NCBI RefSeq assembly: GCF_932276165.1
Contig: NC_064001.1
Coordinates: 9,431,501 to 9,495,500, forward strand
Source of the DNA: Plutella xylostella
Taxonomy: Eukaryota > Arthropoda > Insecta > Lepidoptera > Plutellidae
DNA: 64,000 bases
Reading direction: 5' to 3'
Of the stretch, positions 1-12,000 are shown piece by piece. Under the pieces are notes generated by a model that saw only the letters and a program-made list of their open reading frames with translations, was not told the DNA's origin and did no database searches. The position numbers were made by a program, and so were the translations under genes. How positions within the stretch are numbered: the first letter of the stretch is position 1; every line of letters begins with the position of its first letter.

Positions 1-410
1 AGGACTAACTCGGAATATGGAACAGGCTACCTCGGTATATGGAAGAAACCATAATCCTACCTCGGTATAAGGGCAAATCGACATGTGTAATAAATTATAT
101 TTTTTTAAGTATAATTAATGTGTTATCAATGAATCTGTGTTAAGAAATATAAAATTTAACGTATATTCTTACAGAAGACAATATTTCACATCAATATTGA
201 TGGTTACAAATGCTTATTTTTCTTACTTACTTTCAAATGTTGTTATTTACCTCGGAATATGGACCCGTTACCTAAGCCGAAACCTAAATCGCGAGAAAAA
301 TAAACCATACAAACTATCAAACTATGTTGGTCACGTGGCTTTTTACTATGGAAAAGGATAAATTTTTTTCGCGAATTTCGAAATTCTGATTTTAGTTTTG
401 GGCTTAGATA
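1..410. repeat. AT-rich repeat-derived flank with recurring CCTCGG motif
   Basis: No gene is visible. A short motif close to CCTCGGTATATGG recurs at about 9-20, 30-43, 59-73 and 250-262. The stretch around 320-410 resembles 47210-47290, where a similar TTTTTTTCGCGAATTT string follows a GGCTTTTTACTATGGAAAA-like string, so both are probably pieces of one interspersed family. The open frames here are short and have no recognisable domain. Confidence 0.4.
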
Positions 411-1446
411 TGTCGTAGCCGGATCGTATAATCCGCCGTATTACATTATGGCTAGCCGCATTACAAGACAGGGCCTCTTTGTAATGCGGCGGATCAACGT
501 TTAGCCGCATTGAATACGGCTGAATGAAAATGCGCCGGATTGTATTCGACATCATACGTCATTCAATATGGCTGGCCGTTATGTAATACGGCGAGAGATT
601 AGCCGCCGCATCAAAAGATTTTAGTTTCGTTTTTTTAACACTCGTGACGCTGCTTGACATATCAACAATAATGTCGTTGGATAAAGATATTTGATGATGA
701 TTAAAACAAAGAAATCGTGTTAAATATGTTAGTAAACAGTGACTTCAAGAATAATGTTCACGTGAAATTAAATAATATGTATTCCGATCAATGCGGAACA
801 GTGAAAAACATACAAAAGTTATAACGCACATCAAACAGCTAAAGTGACCATGGATTCTGCTGGTCGGCGGATTTCCACACAGTATTACTGGGTCAAAAAA
901 TATAATTGTGGCCGGCAAAGATTATTTGATCTTGAAGAGACTGTGACTAGGCAAACGTAGTGTGGGACGCCCTCCGGCTATATGAAATGACGACTTACGA
1001 AAGGTGATTGGTTATGATTGGATGTGGAAAGCTATAGATCGCATCCAGTGGTGTGCTTTGGGAGAGGCCTACGTCCAGAAGTGATGATGATGATGAAGAA
1101 TAATAATTTCGAAGATCATACAATCCGAGTAGTGCCCAAGCACAATATTTTAATACTTTAACGGAAATCCATATGATAGCATATTTACTCTATTATGACT
1201 ACAAAATGTTTGTCAAACTACCGAAATCGCAAAATTCCTTCAGCAGTAATGTCATGCTTAGTATGGACATGGTCACCCTACAATTTAGTAGTAGTACGAT
1301 GTGGCTAAACGTGGGCCGCCGTAATGAAGAACGTATCGAAATGACAATCCGGCTAAACGTTGATACGCCGTATTACAAAGCGGCCCTGTTTTGTAATGCG
1401 GCCAGCCGTAATGTACGGCGGATTATACGATCCGGCTGCGACAGAT
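411..1446. repeat. Composite element with about 95-bp inverted arms
   Basis: Positions 411-507 and 1348-1446 are inverted copies of each other at roughly 90 percent identity by eye: the left arm contains GGATCGTATAATCCGCCGTA and the right arm its complement. Both arms are rich in the word GCGGCTAGCC/TAATGCGG. The interior holds further GCGGC/GCCGTATT fragments (505-610) and a LINE tail (945-1085). It is either a foldback element or two MITE copies in opposite orientation. No target duplication could be fixed. Confidence 0.5.
945..1085 (+). mobile_element. RTE-type LINE 3' end fragment
   Basis: The + strand reads as the last ~45 residues of an RTE-like endonuclease/reverse transcriptase: a VGRPP motif, then NDDLRKV, then RIQWCALGEAYVQK and a stop, with one in-frame stop upstream. 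It is followed by a GATGATGATGATGAA tail. The family typically ends in this W-x-x-LGEAYVQ block. It is a 5'-truncated dead copy. Confidence 0.65.
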
Positions 1447-2050
1447 ATACCATGCTGTACATGTAGGTTTCGGCTTGGTATACTTACCCTTTTTGCAACA
1501 ACCTGTATACATTCCGATCAGACTTACCCCAACTCGATCACTGATAATACTCCACTCTGTAGGAGCTCTACAACACCGTATGAGTAAATGGCTACGCTTC
1601 ATGAAACAGTGTGAAATGTTTTTGTAATACTCGTAGTGTATGGGCCCCGTCCCCTCGTGTCGGTTCAATGACCCTTGAGTTACCTAAGTTCCATGATGCA
1701 GGTTTCATAGACTATTGTGGAGCTTGCAGTCATTTATTAAATTTATTTTTAAATAAAGTTAAAAAAAATTAGCTTTTACTTAAGTACCTTACTGTTATTA
1801 GCTTATAGCTGGGCTCTTTGAAGTTGGTAAGCGAGCGAAGGTACTTAAGTACCTACTATACTTACAAACGCAAATAAAAATAAGCTACTCCGCATAATCT
1901 ATAAGTAAATAATTATTTGTGTAGTCATGTCTGTCTGCATAATCAAGACTTGAACATGCTGTTACTATAGAGTTGTCAGATTAGAGAAAAAACTTAAAGA
2001 AAAAGAAATCCACGACATAGACGGTACAAATTATATATATTATATACTCA
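1447..2050. other. Intergenic sequence without a recognisable gene
   Basis: The first 65 bases (CATGCTGTACATGTAGG to about 1512) are one half of the palindromic MITE seen complete at 2539-2684. The rest is AT-rich with short tandem A/T runs. The overlapping open frames at 1360-1668 fall in repeat sequence and show no domain. Confidence 0.4.
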
Positions 2051-2190
2051 GGGCTGATTTTTCAATAGCCAGATAAAAGTTATCAGGGGAATAATTCTAG
2101 TGCTGTCGCGTCTGAATGCTTGTATTAGACAGTGACAGCAATCATTTTATTCCTCAGATATCATTTTTCTGACTATTGATAAATCAGCCC
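2051..2190. mobile_element. Palindromic MITE, GGGCTGATTTTTCAATAG family, copy 1
   Basis: The ends GGGCTGATTTTTCAATAGCC and its imperfect complement face each other across a 140-bp unit. The same ends recur in a longer foldback at 43020-43204, so this is a family and not a chance palindrome. No coding capacity. Confidence 0.65.
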
Positions 2191-2538
2191 TTACTTAACA
2201 ATTTAATCAAAAAATACCTACTTTATAAAGTGTTGATAGTGAAATAAAATCTGGGTCCTAGAAATAGTCCCAAGCAAGCAACACAAGTAACAGTAACCAG
2301 CCGCCTACACCTTTCCATGGTAAAAATAATAGTTAATATATATGATTTTTAGAGCTTGATTTTAATTCCATGATCAGACAAAGTATCTAACTAGATCAAG
2401 GTCAGGTAGTCGCACTATTTCGTCCAAGTTTCGTAACCAAACTGTACATACGTGCAATGTTAGACTGTTAATACTAAGGTTAAATCAAAATTTTGTAAGT
2501 ATACATTGGTTAGTTGAGCTTTTTTGGAAGTCCTTATG

Positions 2539-2684
2539 CAGGTGTTTCAAAAAGGGTACCTAATTACCTATACTAAGCCGAAACCTACATGTGCAGCATG
2601 TTATATCTGCATATTATATGGGCTTAGATATACCATGCTGCACATGTAGGTTTCAGCTTAGTATAACATTTTTGCAACACCCTG
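2539..2684. mobile_element. Palindromic MITE, CAGGGTGTTGCAAAAA family
   Basis: Outer ends are CAGGTGTTTCAAAAA on the left and the complement of CAGGGTGTTGCAAAAA on the right. Inside, two 32-bp arms containing CCTACATGTGCAGCATG are near-perfect inverted copies around a short centre. Partial copies lie at 1447-1512 and 4030-4080, and a related end at about 47300-47345. Confidence 0.7.
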
Positions 2685-2915
2685 TATACAACATAACATA
2701 GCAAAAGATTGCGTGCGATTCGTGCGAATTCTGGCTACGAGAATCTGATAGGGAGCGGTTCTCTAAGAAAAGGGTGATAATAATATCACAACACAAGTTC
2801 GCAAGTGCCCTAACACAAAAAAACGCAAATAGGTATTTTACTTTATGAAAATCAATAATGCTACTTACCTAGGTTTAGGTCCGTCTGGAAAAGAGCGATG
2901 CAAACCAACATCTTA

Positions 2916-3062
2916 CCCCCTTATTCATAAAAAAGTTACAGGACGGATTAGCTATTGAACTGTTTTGTCACTCTCTGTCAAAGAACAAATTGTTCTCTGT
3001 CAGAGAGGGACAGAACAGTTCAATAGTTAATTCGTTCTGTAACTTTTCTATGAATAAGGGGG
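2916..3062. mobile_element. Palindromic MITE with CCCCCTTATTC ends
   Basis: The 147-bp unit begins CCCCCTTATTCATA and ends TATGAATAAGGGGG, with arms of about 50 bp. The paralogous copy at 3560-3570 is the empty site. A fragment of one end is also seen at about 54930-54950. No duplication at the insertion point is visible. Confidence 0.7.
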
Positions 3063-3114
3063 GTCTATAGAGGTATAATTAGTACCTACCGTTGATATCA
3101 TGCAATAAGATGTT

Positions 3115-3382
3115 GACACTGCCTTTAAAATTACACTGCCGGGCAATGAAAAAGTTCCACTCACAAAATGCAGACAACTACGACCCAAATTTTTTGTAAT
3201 TTAAAATTGGAACAACATATTACCGATTTTAACTAGTCGGTAATATCCTGATGCTTTGTTAAATGTACTTCAATGTTGCAGAAGACGGCCATAATCTAGG
3301 CTTTTCCGTTTAGAAATAATTTAGTGCTGTTCTCAGTGGAACCTTTTCATTTCCCGTGAGTGTAATTTTAAAGGCAGTGTCA
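3115..3382. mobile_element. Foldback MITE with GTTGACACTGCC ends
   Basis: Left end GACACTGCCTTTAAAATTAC and right end complementary to it bracket about 268 bp. A second inner pair (AGTTCCACT/AGTGGAAC) continues the arms. It lies between the two halves of the local duplication. Confidence 0.55.
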
Positions 3383-3710
3383 ACATCACAAAACAATTTC
3401 ACAAGTGCCCTATCACAAAAAAATGCAAATAGGTATTTTACTTTATGAAAATCAATAATGACCAACAATTACCTAATATACTTTATTTTATTTTAAAGAC
3501 TCTGTACAGAGACCTAGGTTTAGATCCGTCAAGAAAAGAGCGTTGCAAACCAACATCTTAGTCTATAGAGGTTTAATTAGTACCGTTGATATCACGCAAT
3601 AAGATGTTGAAACTTCCTTTAAAATTATATTATAAGTTCTTAGCAATCTTTTCTTGATAAAATTATACTTGTAGACTACCTAATTTATCACATACATTTC
3701 CAAAGATAAA

Positions 3711-3749
3711 TCCTAATCCTAACTAATATTATAAATGCGAAAGTAACTG

Positions 3750-3804
<55 letters not shown>

Positions 3805-3954
3805 TACTCTTTCACGCCAAAACTACTGAACGGATTTTAATGAAATTTGGTATACATACGGTCTAGATCCTGGGAAAGAACATAGTCTACTTTTTATCCC
3901 GGAATTCCCACGGGAAAACTTTTTAAGGCGAAGCGAAGCGCGCGGGAACAGCTA
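3711..3954 (+). mobile_element. Non-autonomous Helitron-like element with (GTCT)n core, copy 1
   Basis: Starts TCCTAATCCTAACTAATATT, contains a (GTCT)n tract at about 3749-3803, then TTTCACGCCAAAACTACTGA, and ends GGGAACAGCTA. Copy 3 (19639-19847) sits in a known empty site and shows TC...CTAG ends inserted between A and T, which is the Helitron rule; here the last base of CTAG has changed. The core matches the lepidopteran microsatellite-associated Helitron-like repeats by recall. Confidence 0.75.
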
Positions 3955-4309
3955 TAATTTATATGATTAGGGTATTGCAACAGTGGTAATTATAGTAAGC
4001 TAAAATGGCAGACTGACCCCCTGGGTAAACTAAACCCTTTTCGGTATACTGTACCCTTTTTGCAACATCCTGTATAACATAGCCGTAATTTAATATCTCT
4101 CTGAGCTACTTACACGGGTTGCTATCTACTTACTTGTTACTAAGAGATGTTGTAATAATTATTCATAATGGAATATTTCTTACTCTCTAATGTTGATGTT
4201 TATTAGGGTCGCCCGAGCTCGCTTTCACCTTTCTAGATCACAATAATAATGGTAAAAAATACGGTTATAATTATTATTAAGGATAAAATTCTTAAGTAAA
4301 CTATATAGT
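3955..4309. other. Intergenic, MITE fragment only
   Basis: Holds a half MITE at about 4030-4080 (TACCCTTTTTGCAACATCCTG), otherwise unassigned AT-rich sequence. Confidence 0.35.
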
Positions 4310-4410
4310 ACCATAGTCAACGAACTAGCTTCAGTGATCTGAAGCGATCATTGAAGTTAAGCAACACATGGCACGATCACTCATTGAATGGGTGACCTAT
4401 GACTATTGTA
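4310..4410 (+). pseudogene. 5S rRNA-derived sequence
   Basis: The segment keeps the internal promoter region of 5S rRNA: GAAGTTAAGCAAC at about 4353-4365 followed by TGGGTGACC at about 4389-4397, at near the usual distance. The flanking stem regions are diverged (the 5' end and the last ~20 bases do not pair as in a working 5S gene). It is either a 5S pseudogene or the head of a 5S-derived SINE; no LINE-like tail was recognised after it. Confidence 0.6.
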
Positions 4411-5167
4411 TATAGGTCTTACTACCTAAACAGTTCAAATAAAAAAATATTTAGGTTGATAAGCACATAAATAACTTCAAACATTAATAAATAACTATCG
4501 GCAAAGTTTTTACATGAGATAAAGGTTGTCTATAGTAGGTAAAGACTAATAAGATAAGATGCTATTACTCTTTAATAATAATAAAATACATACCTAATAA
4601 TTGAAAGGGGAATTATAAAACGAGCGAACAAAAAAAAACTTTGCGACTGATGATGACATACTGTTTTAATAACTTGAGCGGTATGAATTTTAGTAAGCGA
4701 AAAATTAACTAAACTGACGACGAATATTGATTTATAATAAAATCCAAAACGAGCTTACAAAAAGTGGATTATAATAAATCCATTTCAGATAGGTATTAAA
4801 ATTTTATCCGAGCGACTTAATTACTAAGTGAGCGACTGGAAATACAGAGAGGGCAACTTCAATATTAAGATAGATTCGATTTTTCTAAGTGAGGTTATAC
4901 TTAGCGAACTACTAAAAAGTTCACTTTGAGCAAAGTTTTGTATGCTGCTTTATTAATGATTATTATTTGTTATACTGATATTCTATTTGAGGGCTTATGT
5001 TTTTTATTTTGATACGCTTCTTTTTGCTTTGCTTTGCAACGAAAATGCTACAGATTTAAACTATACTATAAGTTTAGTCATATAAGTTCTTTTGTTTTAT
5101 TTGTTGTTTCCTTGTGTATTTTTGGTGTGTGGTGCTGGTCACCGAATAAATATTTTTTAACTTTTTT
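4411..5167. other. AT-rich intergenic sequence
   Basis: No gene, RNA or clear repeat boundary seen. A GAGCGA word recurs (4622, 4675, 4811, 4829), with related GAGCTTA and TTAGCGAA words, suggesting an old diverged repeat. Confidence 0.3.
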
Positions 5168-5395
5168 ATCTTACCCTGACTACTGAGCCGATGGTCCCGG
5201 GTTCGATTGCCCGGCTGGGGCAGATATTTGTTTAAATACAGATATTTGTTCTCGGGTCTTGGATGTGCCCGTAAAATGGCAATAGGCCCGCCCCCTATTA
5301 CATTGGGACTAACATAACGCTCTGGCGAAATGTGGGTGCAGCAATGCACCTCTGCCTACCCCGCAAGGGAGTACATTACATATAGTACAAGGCGT
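5168..5395 (+). mobile_element. tRNA-headed SINE, copy 1 (head truncated)
   Basis: Begins inside the tRNA-like head (CCCTGACTACTGAGCCGATGG) and keeps a B-box-like GGTTCGATTGCC at about 5200-5211. The body runs through CCCGTAAAATGGCAATAGG and CTGCCTACCCCGCAAGGGAG and ends AAGGCGTGAGTG. Copies lie at 9957-10096 (- strand, body only) and 46000-46695 (with complete head). Confidence 0.75.
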
Positions 5396-6042
5396 GAGTG
5401 TATGTTTTTTATACTCTGCTCATTAGTCTATTTTTCAAAGTGGTTTTTGTATTCGAAACACTTCATTTAAGATAAAGTGCCGCTCAGTATAAAAAATACA
5501 TTTGCTAAATATTGAAAAAAATGCAGGACGTAACGTTGACACTCAAACAAATATTAGGTCGCTCAAATATTATGAAGCTGCTCATTTTGTATTTTAAGTA
5601 ACTCAAATTAATGTTTGTAAGTTGCTGTTCTGTTGATTTCTCGTCACTCGCAGTCAGTCGCTCACTTAGTAATTCTATAACCCAAATTAACTAATTTTGA
5701 CACTTAGAACTGTAATTTACGGTCACTCGTTTTATTGCTACCCTAATTGAAATAATGTTTAATGCAATGCTCAATCAATGCACTTCTCATTACTCCTGAG
5801 AACCGGGTAACTTATTGTTCTACATAATAAAAAACTATTGTTTTTATTTTCCACTTCATTGTTTCATAGATAGGTAGGTACTACGTGTTGTTAGATAAGA
5901 ACAGAATTAAAGTAGGTGTGCCTTATACTTACTAATACTTATTCATACTAGAGGAACACTTTTGAAGTCGTTAGAAGGTGGCTCTTGCATACCTAGTATT
6001 ACCGTGATTATAGCATCTCATCGTATTATTTTTGTTTTTCAG
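5396..6042. other. Upstream region of the CRAL-TRIO gene
   Basis: No coding sequence seen. The first coding exon of the CRAL-TRIO gene begins after a splice acceptor at 6041-6042, so a non-coding first exon and promoter must lie upstream, here or outside the window; I cannot place them. Confidence 0.35.
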
Positions 6043-9000
6043 ATAAAACCATGTCTTTTATAGAAATAGCATTCCAAGCGGAGATCTGCCGGCATGAAAT
6101 AGATGACCCTGAGTATGAGGAGTATGCGCGGAGGAACTGCAACGAGACTCGGGAGACCAGGGCGAAAGGAATCGAGGAGCTGCGACGCATGATATACGGT
6201 GAGTCTTAAGTTAGAGCTCTTTTCGTTGATGTTGCCCTGGTGAATGAGCGATGACTAGTTTGTAACAGACGGAAAAACAAAACAGAAACTGCTTTTGTTG
6301 TTATTTATTCTGAGATCGACTTTCTTTCTACATACTAGAAATATAAGGTAGAATTTTTTTTGTGAATTTCCTAAGGTTATCATCATCAATTGCAATTACA
6401 ATAATCAAACATGATTTCATGTAATTTTCAGAGCGAGGAGAGTGTCATTCCCGGCGCATGGACGACGCATATCTGCTGAGATTTCTGCGCTGTCGCCGAT
6501 TCATACCAGCACTGGCCCATAAACTTGTAAGTACGGGTACTTACTTATGTATGGTATGACTTTTGAGGTTCCGAGCTCTTCTCAGACAGTCGATGACAAA
6601 CAGTAGAGCTGGACTAGGGTTTCTCACCTTGGCGAAGGATTTGTCAGTCAGATCTGTGTCAGTCGCCGACTGCCTAGCTGCGCCGAACGTACTTGGACTC
6701 GCAAAATAAAGTCGGGACCCCCGTAAGGATCATTTTCCTTTGCAGGCATCAGCCATCAATAGCTCGCCCTTGACCAATGGGGTGCAAGCTGACCGAACGG
6801 TACTGGCTTTATTGTTGCCAGATGTGCAAACATAGAACAACACGGTCTACGATTTTGAGACATTTACTCGTTTATCTTGTAACAAAACTTAAGAAAACGG
6901 GCATATGATATATTTTAGCGCCTTAACAATAAAATTATCAATTATGAATTTACGATAGCTTATTAAAAGAGAACTTCAAATATTACCTAAAATAATGTTG
7001 ATTAGAGATTATGGAATTTGGGATTAAAAGAATTTTTTGTAGTTTTAGCATAGTTTAATTCCGTCAAAATCCTGATAAAATCATTCTCTAAATATTAAAT
7101 GAAACAATATTCTAGAATTATATTTAGTTTCATCTAACTTAATCTGAACTTATATGTTTAAGAATAACCAATAATCTATATATAAATCTGACATCATAAA
7201 ATTTATATAATAAAACGGTTGACTGTCCTTGTGACACCGCTGCCGCCGGTGACGAGATTATCCTGGAAGTAAAAAGATTAATTAAATTCAAATTCATATT
7301 CTATTGTATTCGTGTTATATTGTAATATGAAGCTATGATTGTGTCACTAAAATAAATCATAACAGAACCAAGGCACATAATGTGATAATGACAGAGCGCC
7401 TAGAGCTGCAGAGATGTTCCAAGGAATTAATGATTGTTAATTGATTTGCGACACTTTAAATGATGACAATGTCGATAATAGTTTTACAATGAAAAATGCT
7501 CTGCGTAGCGCTTTGTCACTATGTGCCTTGGCCCTAATATTATGGTCAACAATCAATTACAATTCACAAGGAAATAAGAAATATCGATTCAAATAAAAAA
7601 CCTGATATCATACCTGTATTGATACGGCTGTGTGTAGCAGCCACCGGGCGGCCCACCGACACGTTACTACAGTCAACCTGATAACAGAAAATGCATACGT
7701 CTTTACACGAATCAAACTTATAACGGCCTGAATTTTTGTGTTGTGTAAACTTTTGCTAACAGATGTTGAGAAAATTTCATGGTTTATTAATTATTTGATT
7801 ACAATAATGATCCGAAAGGGCTTTCGAGGTGGAAAAAATGATTTCGATATACGACCATCTATATCAACATATGGCACGATTTCAATGCATTAATTGTTTC
7901 CCTCTGCTGGCCTCTTATGTTTTATACTCACTGTATCAAAACACATTATGAAATATAATAGAAACTAGCTGTTCCCGCGAGCTTCGCTTCGCCTTAAAAA
8001 GTATACCCGTGGGAATTCCGGGATAAAAAGTAGCCTATGTTCTTTCTCAGGGTCTAGACCATATGTATACCAAATTTCATTCAAATCGGTCCAGTAGTTT
8101 TGGCGTGAAAGAGTAACAGACAGACAGACAGACAGACACAGTTACTTTCGCATTTATAATATTAGTTAGGATAAGGTATATTCATTCAAAAACTTACCGT
8201 TGCAATGCTCGTATTCGTCGGGGGGATAATGCTCATATCTTAGTGCTGTACAGCCACTGCACCAAAACAAAACAGTGTCTATGAAATGTTCAACGTTTAC
8301 CCCGAACACCATGTCCACTATAAAATGCCGGGGCATTAACACACTATTATTAAGCCACATGTGGCAATTCGGGCAGAAGTCTCTTAATACGAAATGAGTG
8401 ACCTGCCAAGGCCGTATTAAGTCACGATCCACAATTTCAATAAAATCATACCGTAACAGAATTCGGTCTATATCAGCGAAAATCATAATTGGTTATAAGG
8501 ATGTGTATACTCTAGGATCCACGAAATGACTCCCAAACCTCGTTAACATGAGAGACCGGTGCTGCTGTGGTCCTCTCTCTTCTGTTGTCCCATTCCTGGA
8601 TCATCATACCCCACAGATTTTCTTTGGGGTTCAAGTCCGGTGATCGCGCCGGCCAAGGTATACCCCGCCAGCCTGGCTGCTGCGTGATCCAGTTAGTAGT
8701 TCCATAGTCCGTCTATGCGAGATGTGTGTATGGGACAATTGTCTTGAATAAAGAAAATTTCAGGCACGTCTTGCTCCGGATACACATTTCGCACAGTCGG
8801 TAACATGACCTCCTGCAGCAACTCTAAATATGTTTGCCCTCCGGCCTAGGATGTAAACCAGTTCACCGGGACCAGCAGCGCTCATCCAGCCCCACGTGTT
8901 AACGACTATGCTACCGGACTCTTGGTTTGGTAGCACATTTCGTGGTTCGTACCGTGTAGCGTGTATTGTCCACACGCCATAAATGCCGACGACCTATCTG

Positions 9001-12000
9001 ACTAGACTTAAAAGATTTTTCGTCGGAAAATATGGTGTGTGAAAAATCAAAATCTCGGTAAGCTGGAGCGAAACGAACGCGCTCCGCCTTATGATTATCG
9101 GACAGAGCAATGTTTTTGGCCGGCTTGCGGTGGTGTTCTCCTCTACGATGCAGTGCATTGCGTATTGTCGCAGTCGTGGAGTCATACTCGGCCGCAAATG
9201 CTCGGGTTGGTGTGAAGGGCTGCACCTCGTACACTTCCTGCATGCGCCGCAGCCGTTCTTCGGTTATGATCTGCGGCCGCCCCGACCGCCGGCGAATGTC
9301 CACATGACCTTCGTTCTCAAAGCGTCGCACCCATAAACGCACCGTTTTTGTCTATGAAAAAATTTTTAAAGATTTAGGATACCACATTGGCAACAACAAC
9401 AACCTATACGTATATAAAAAAAGTTTTATAACAAAAATAAATTATGTCATACAAACAACAAGTTAATTTTTAACCGACTTCAAAAAAAGGAGGAGGTTCT
9501 CAATTCGTCGGGATCTTTTTTTTTAATTTTTTATGTATGTTCACCGATTACTCCGCCGTTTATGGACCGATTTTGAAAATTCTTTTTTTGTTGTATTGTG
9601 TTGAGTTTCCAGGTGGTCCCATTTTTTTTCAGAATTTTATCTCACCCCCGAGGGTGGGTAAAGGGTTAAAAACAGGGTATTAATTTCCATTTTGGGCACC
9701 TATTAACCTAATTAAATTTAGTTACGTAAATATAGTTCTTATAATACAAAAAATATGATGGTGACCTTGAGCTGATCTGATGATGGAAACGGAAGGCAGT
9801 CAAAGGAACTCCTCAACGGTATATAGCAACTACCTCGTGTTTAGGCTTGAATGATTCGTATTTATAGTAGGACTTATTGGTATCATTTGCAACTTACTTT
9901 TGATTGAATAATATTGAAAATTAACTAAAAACAATTAAAAAAAAATAAAAAAAAAACACGCACTCACGCCTTGTACTAATGTACTCCCTTGCGGGGTAGG
10001 CAGAGGTGCATTACTGCACCCACTTTTCGCCAGAGTGTTATGTTAGTCCCAATGTAATAGGGGGCGGGCCTATTGCCATTTTACGGGCACATCCACATAA
10101 AATAAAATAATAATTTAAAAAATTAAAAAACCGACTTCAAAAAACCACTAAAATGTAAGAAATAATTTACATAAATTTTATTATTTATGTTTCAAATATA
10201 CCTACTATATTTGAAATTCAAAAAGTAATGCTTACCGATATTCCTGTTTCTCTAGCAATTTCGGTAATATTCAGTCCCTCTTCATGCAGAAGGACAATTC
10301 GGTTCCTGGTTCCGATATCCAAACTCATTTTATCACAAAAAGCTGTCTCACGTCTTACTCACTGCACCAAGTTACGTCAATTGAATACGAAATACAAACT
10401 AATGATAAAAAGACAGAATGACCAAGGATTGCCCAAAAGGTCGAAAGTCCGAAAGTAATAAATAAAACAAAGGAATTAAGAAGAAGAAATAAAAAAAAAA
10501 CATTGTCATTTGGCTAGAAAAGACAGGAGGCGGGGAAAAAGCAATTTGGGCTTGCAAATGATTTTGTATTGAAATCGGCAACCGATTTTTTTTCCCCATT
10601 ACCTATACGAATGTAAGGTTCCTGCACATTGCATTGAAGTATTTTTGTAGACAAAACAAATTAACGCTCGTAGGTTAAGAATAGTCTTAACTTAGCACAT
10701 AAGATGCTTTTCACACAAACTCGCGAAGATGAACTTCGTCGAAATAACTGCATTCTATACCTACGAGCGTTAATTTGTTCTGTCTACAAAAATACTTCAA
10801 TGTAATGTGCAGGAACACATTCGTATAGGTAATGGGAAAAAAAATATCGGTTGCCTATACTAATATTAGTATCTTTCCACTACTAAATCAACGCACTTGG
10901 CTACCTGAACTGAGACGATTAGGAATTCATTGGAACAATACATAACGTAAGACGGGCTATTTACCGAAACAAAGAACTTTCTGAACGGAGTAGACAGAGG
11001 TGCTTAAAATATTAATAGCAAAGTAAGGGAGTATAATAAATATCAAACATTTAGGCATTTAACTGAAATGATACTTTGTTTGATTTAAAAACCTCTTGAA
11101 ACAATCACGTGGCTGATCAGAGAATCAAACCCGCTTAATGAGGCGAAAAATAGATGAAAGTTTAATGTATCGATCGGATAAAGACAAATAATAGGACTAA
11201 TATTTTTAAAAAATAACTTTTCTGATATTTCTGTCAAACCTCTATGCATAAATTTATGTTTGGTGGTAGTATGCAACTCATCGCCAGTTCCTTACCTAAC
11301 AGTCGTTAGTGAAACAAGCCTCAGGGTTCAGACTTTAGACACAGTACCAGATTAAAATAAGTAGATAGGTACGTACGGCCTGCCATTGTAAGGAAATACA
11401 AGAAGGTAAGATCTCAATGAATTGATATGACGTTTACAAACCCAATATAGGTACAATGTTGAAATAAGAAAGTGTTCAAGGAGCTATAACTATCTAGGTG
11501 ATTACGGTAGCAGCATTTATCAAGTTACGTAAGTAATCTTCTATTCTGGATCGCGAGCACTATGCGATACTGTTACGATCCTAAATCTTAATGGCTTTTC
11601 ACCTCACTCATTTGACCTCGGGTTTCCCAATTAATAATAAATACAGTTGGTAATCTATTTAATTCTTATATACCTATAGTTAATTTACGTAAGTTCTCTT
11701 ATTTGACGAATTAAATTATGTAATTTTGAGGATTGGGTTAAATTTTAAAAAAATCTTTTATAATACGAAACCATGTAGGAACCAGTACTCGTATAGATAT
11801 TTCTTTGCGATCATTCAATAGTTTATAAAGTGAAATGTAGGTAAATAAATATCGTTGTAGAATTATTTGGAGAAGCAGAATTTATCTAAGTACATTCATA
11901 AAAGTTACGTACTTAACAACTTAAGTGAAATATTTCAATCCAGGTATTGGCATAGGCAACTCCGTAAAGAAATACTTCCTTTAGTATTAATTACACTTCT

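Larger units (their letters stand above)
2785..3625 (+). repeat. Direct duplication of a ~240-bp segment with MITE-filled and MITE-free copies
   Basis: Two direct copies (about 2785-3135 and 3389-3625) share AAATAGGTATTTTACTTTA, AGAGCG-TGCAAACCAACATC and CAATAAGATGTTGA. The first copy is split at CATCTTA by the MITE at 2916-3062; the second runs straight from CATCTTA to GTCTATAG. Between the copies lies a third foldback (about 3115-3382) with GACACTGCCTTTAAAATTAC ends. Confidence 0.65.
8543..10328 (-). pseudogene. Tc1-type (Tc1/mariner) transposase, intron-containing, frameshifted
   Basis: Exon 1 (10328-10236) encodes a 31-residue helix-turn-helix start (RNRIVLLHEEG, ITEIARETGIS) and ends at GTAAGC. 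Exon 2 starts at 9351 after CATAG and continues in phase: RLWVRRFENEG, RRSGRPQ, the first catalytic Asp in IFSDEKSF, NTWGWMSAAGPGELV, the second Asp in FIQDNCPIHTS, and the Glu-containing SPDLNPKENLWG. That is the DD34E pattern of Tc1 elements. Reading needs frame changes near 8940, 8850 and 8715, so the gene is dead. The intron of 884 bp (9352-10235) contains other repeat debris including a SINE. Confidence 0.85.

Noticed and set aside
9091..9336. Plus-strand frames of 65-81 residues.
   Set aside because: Shadow of the Tc1-type transposase on the opposite strand.
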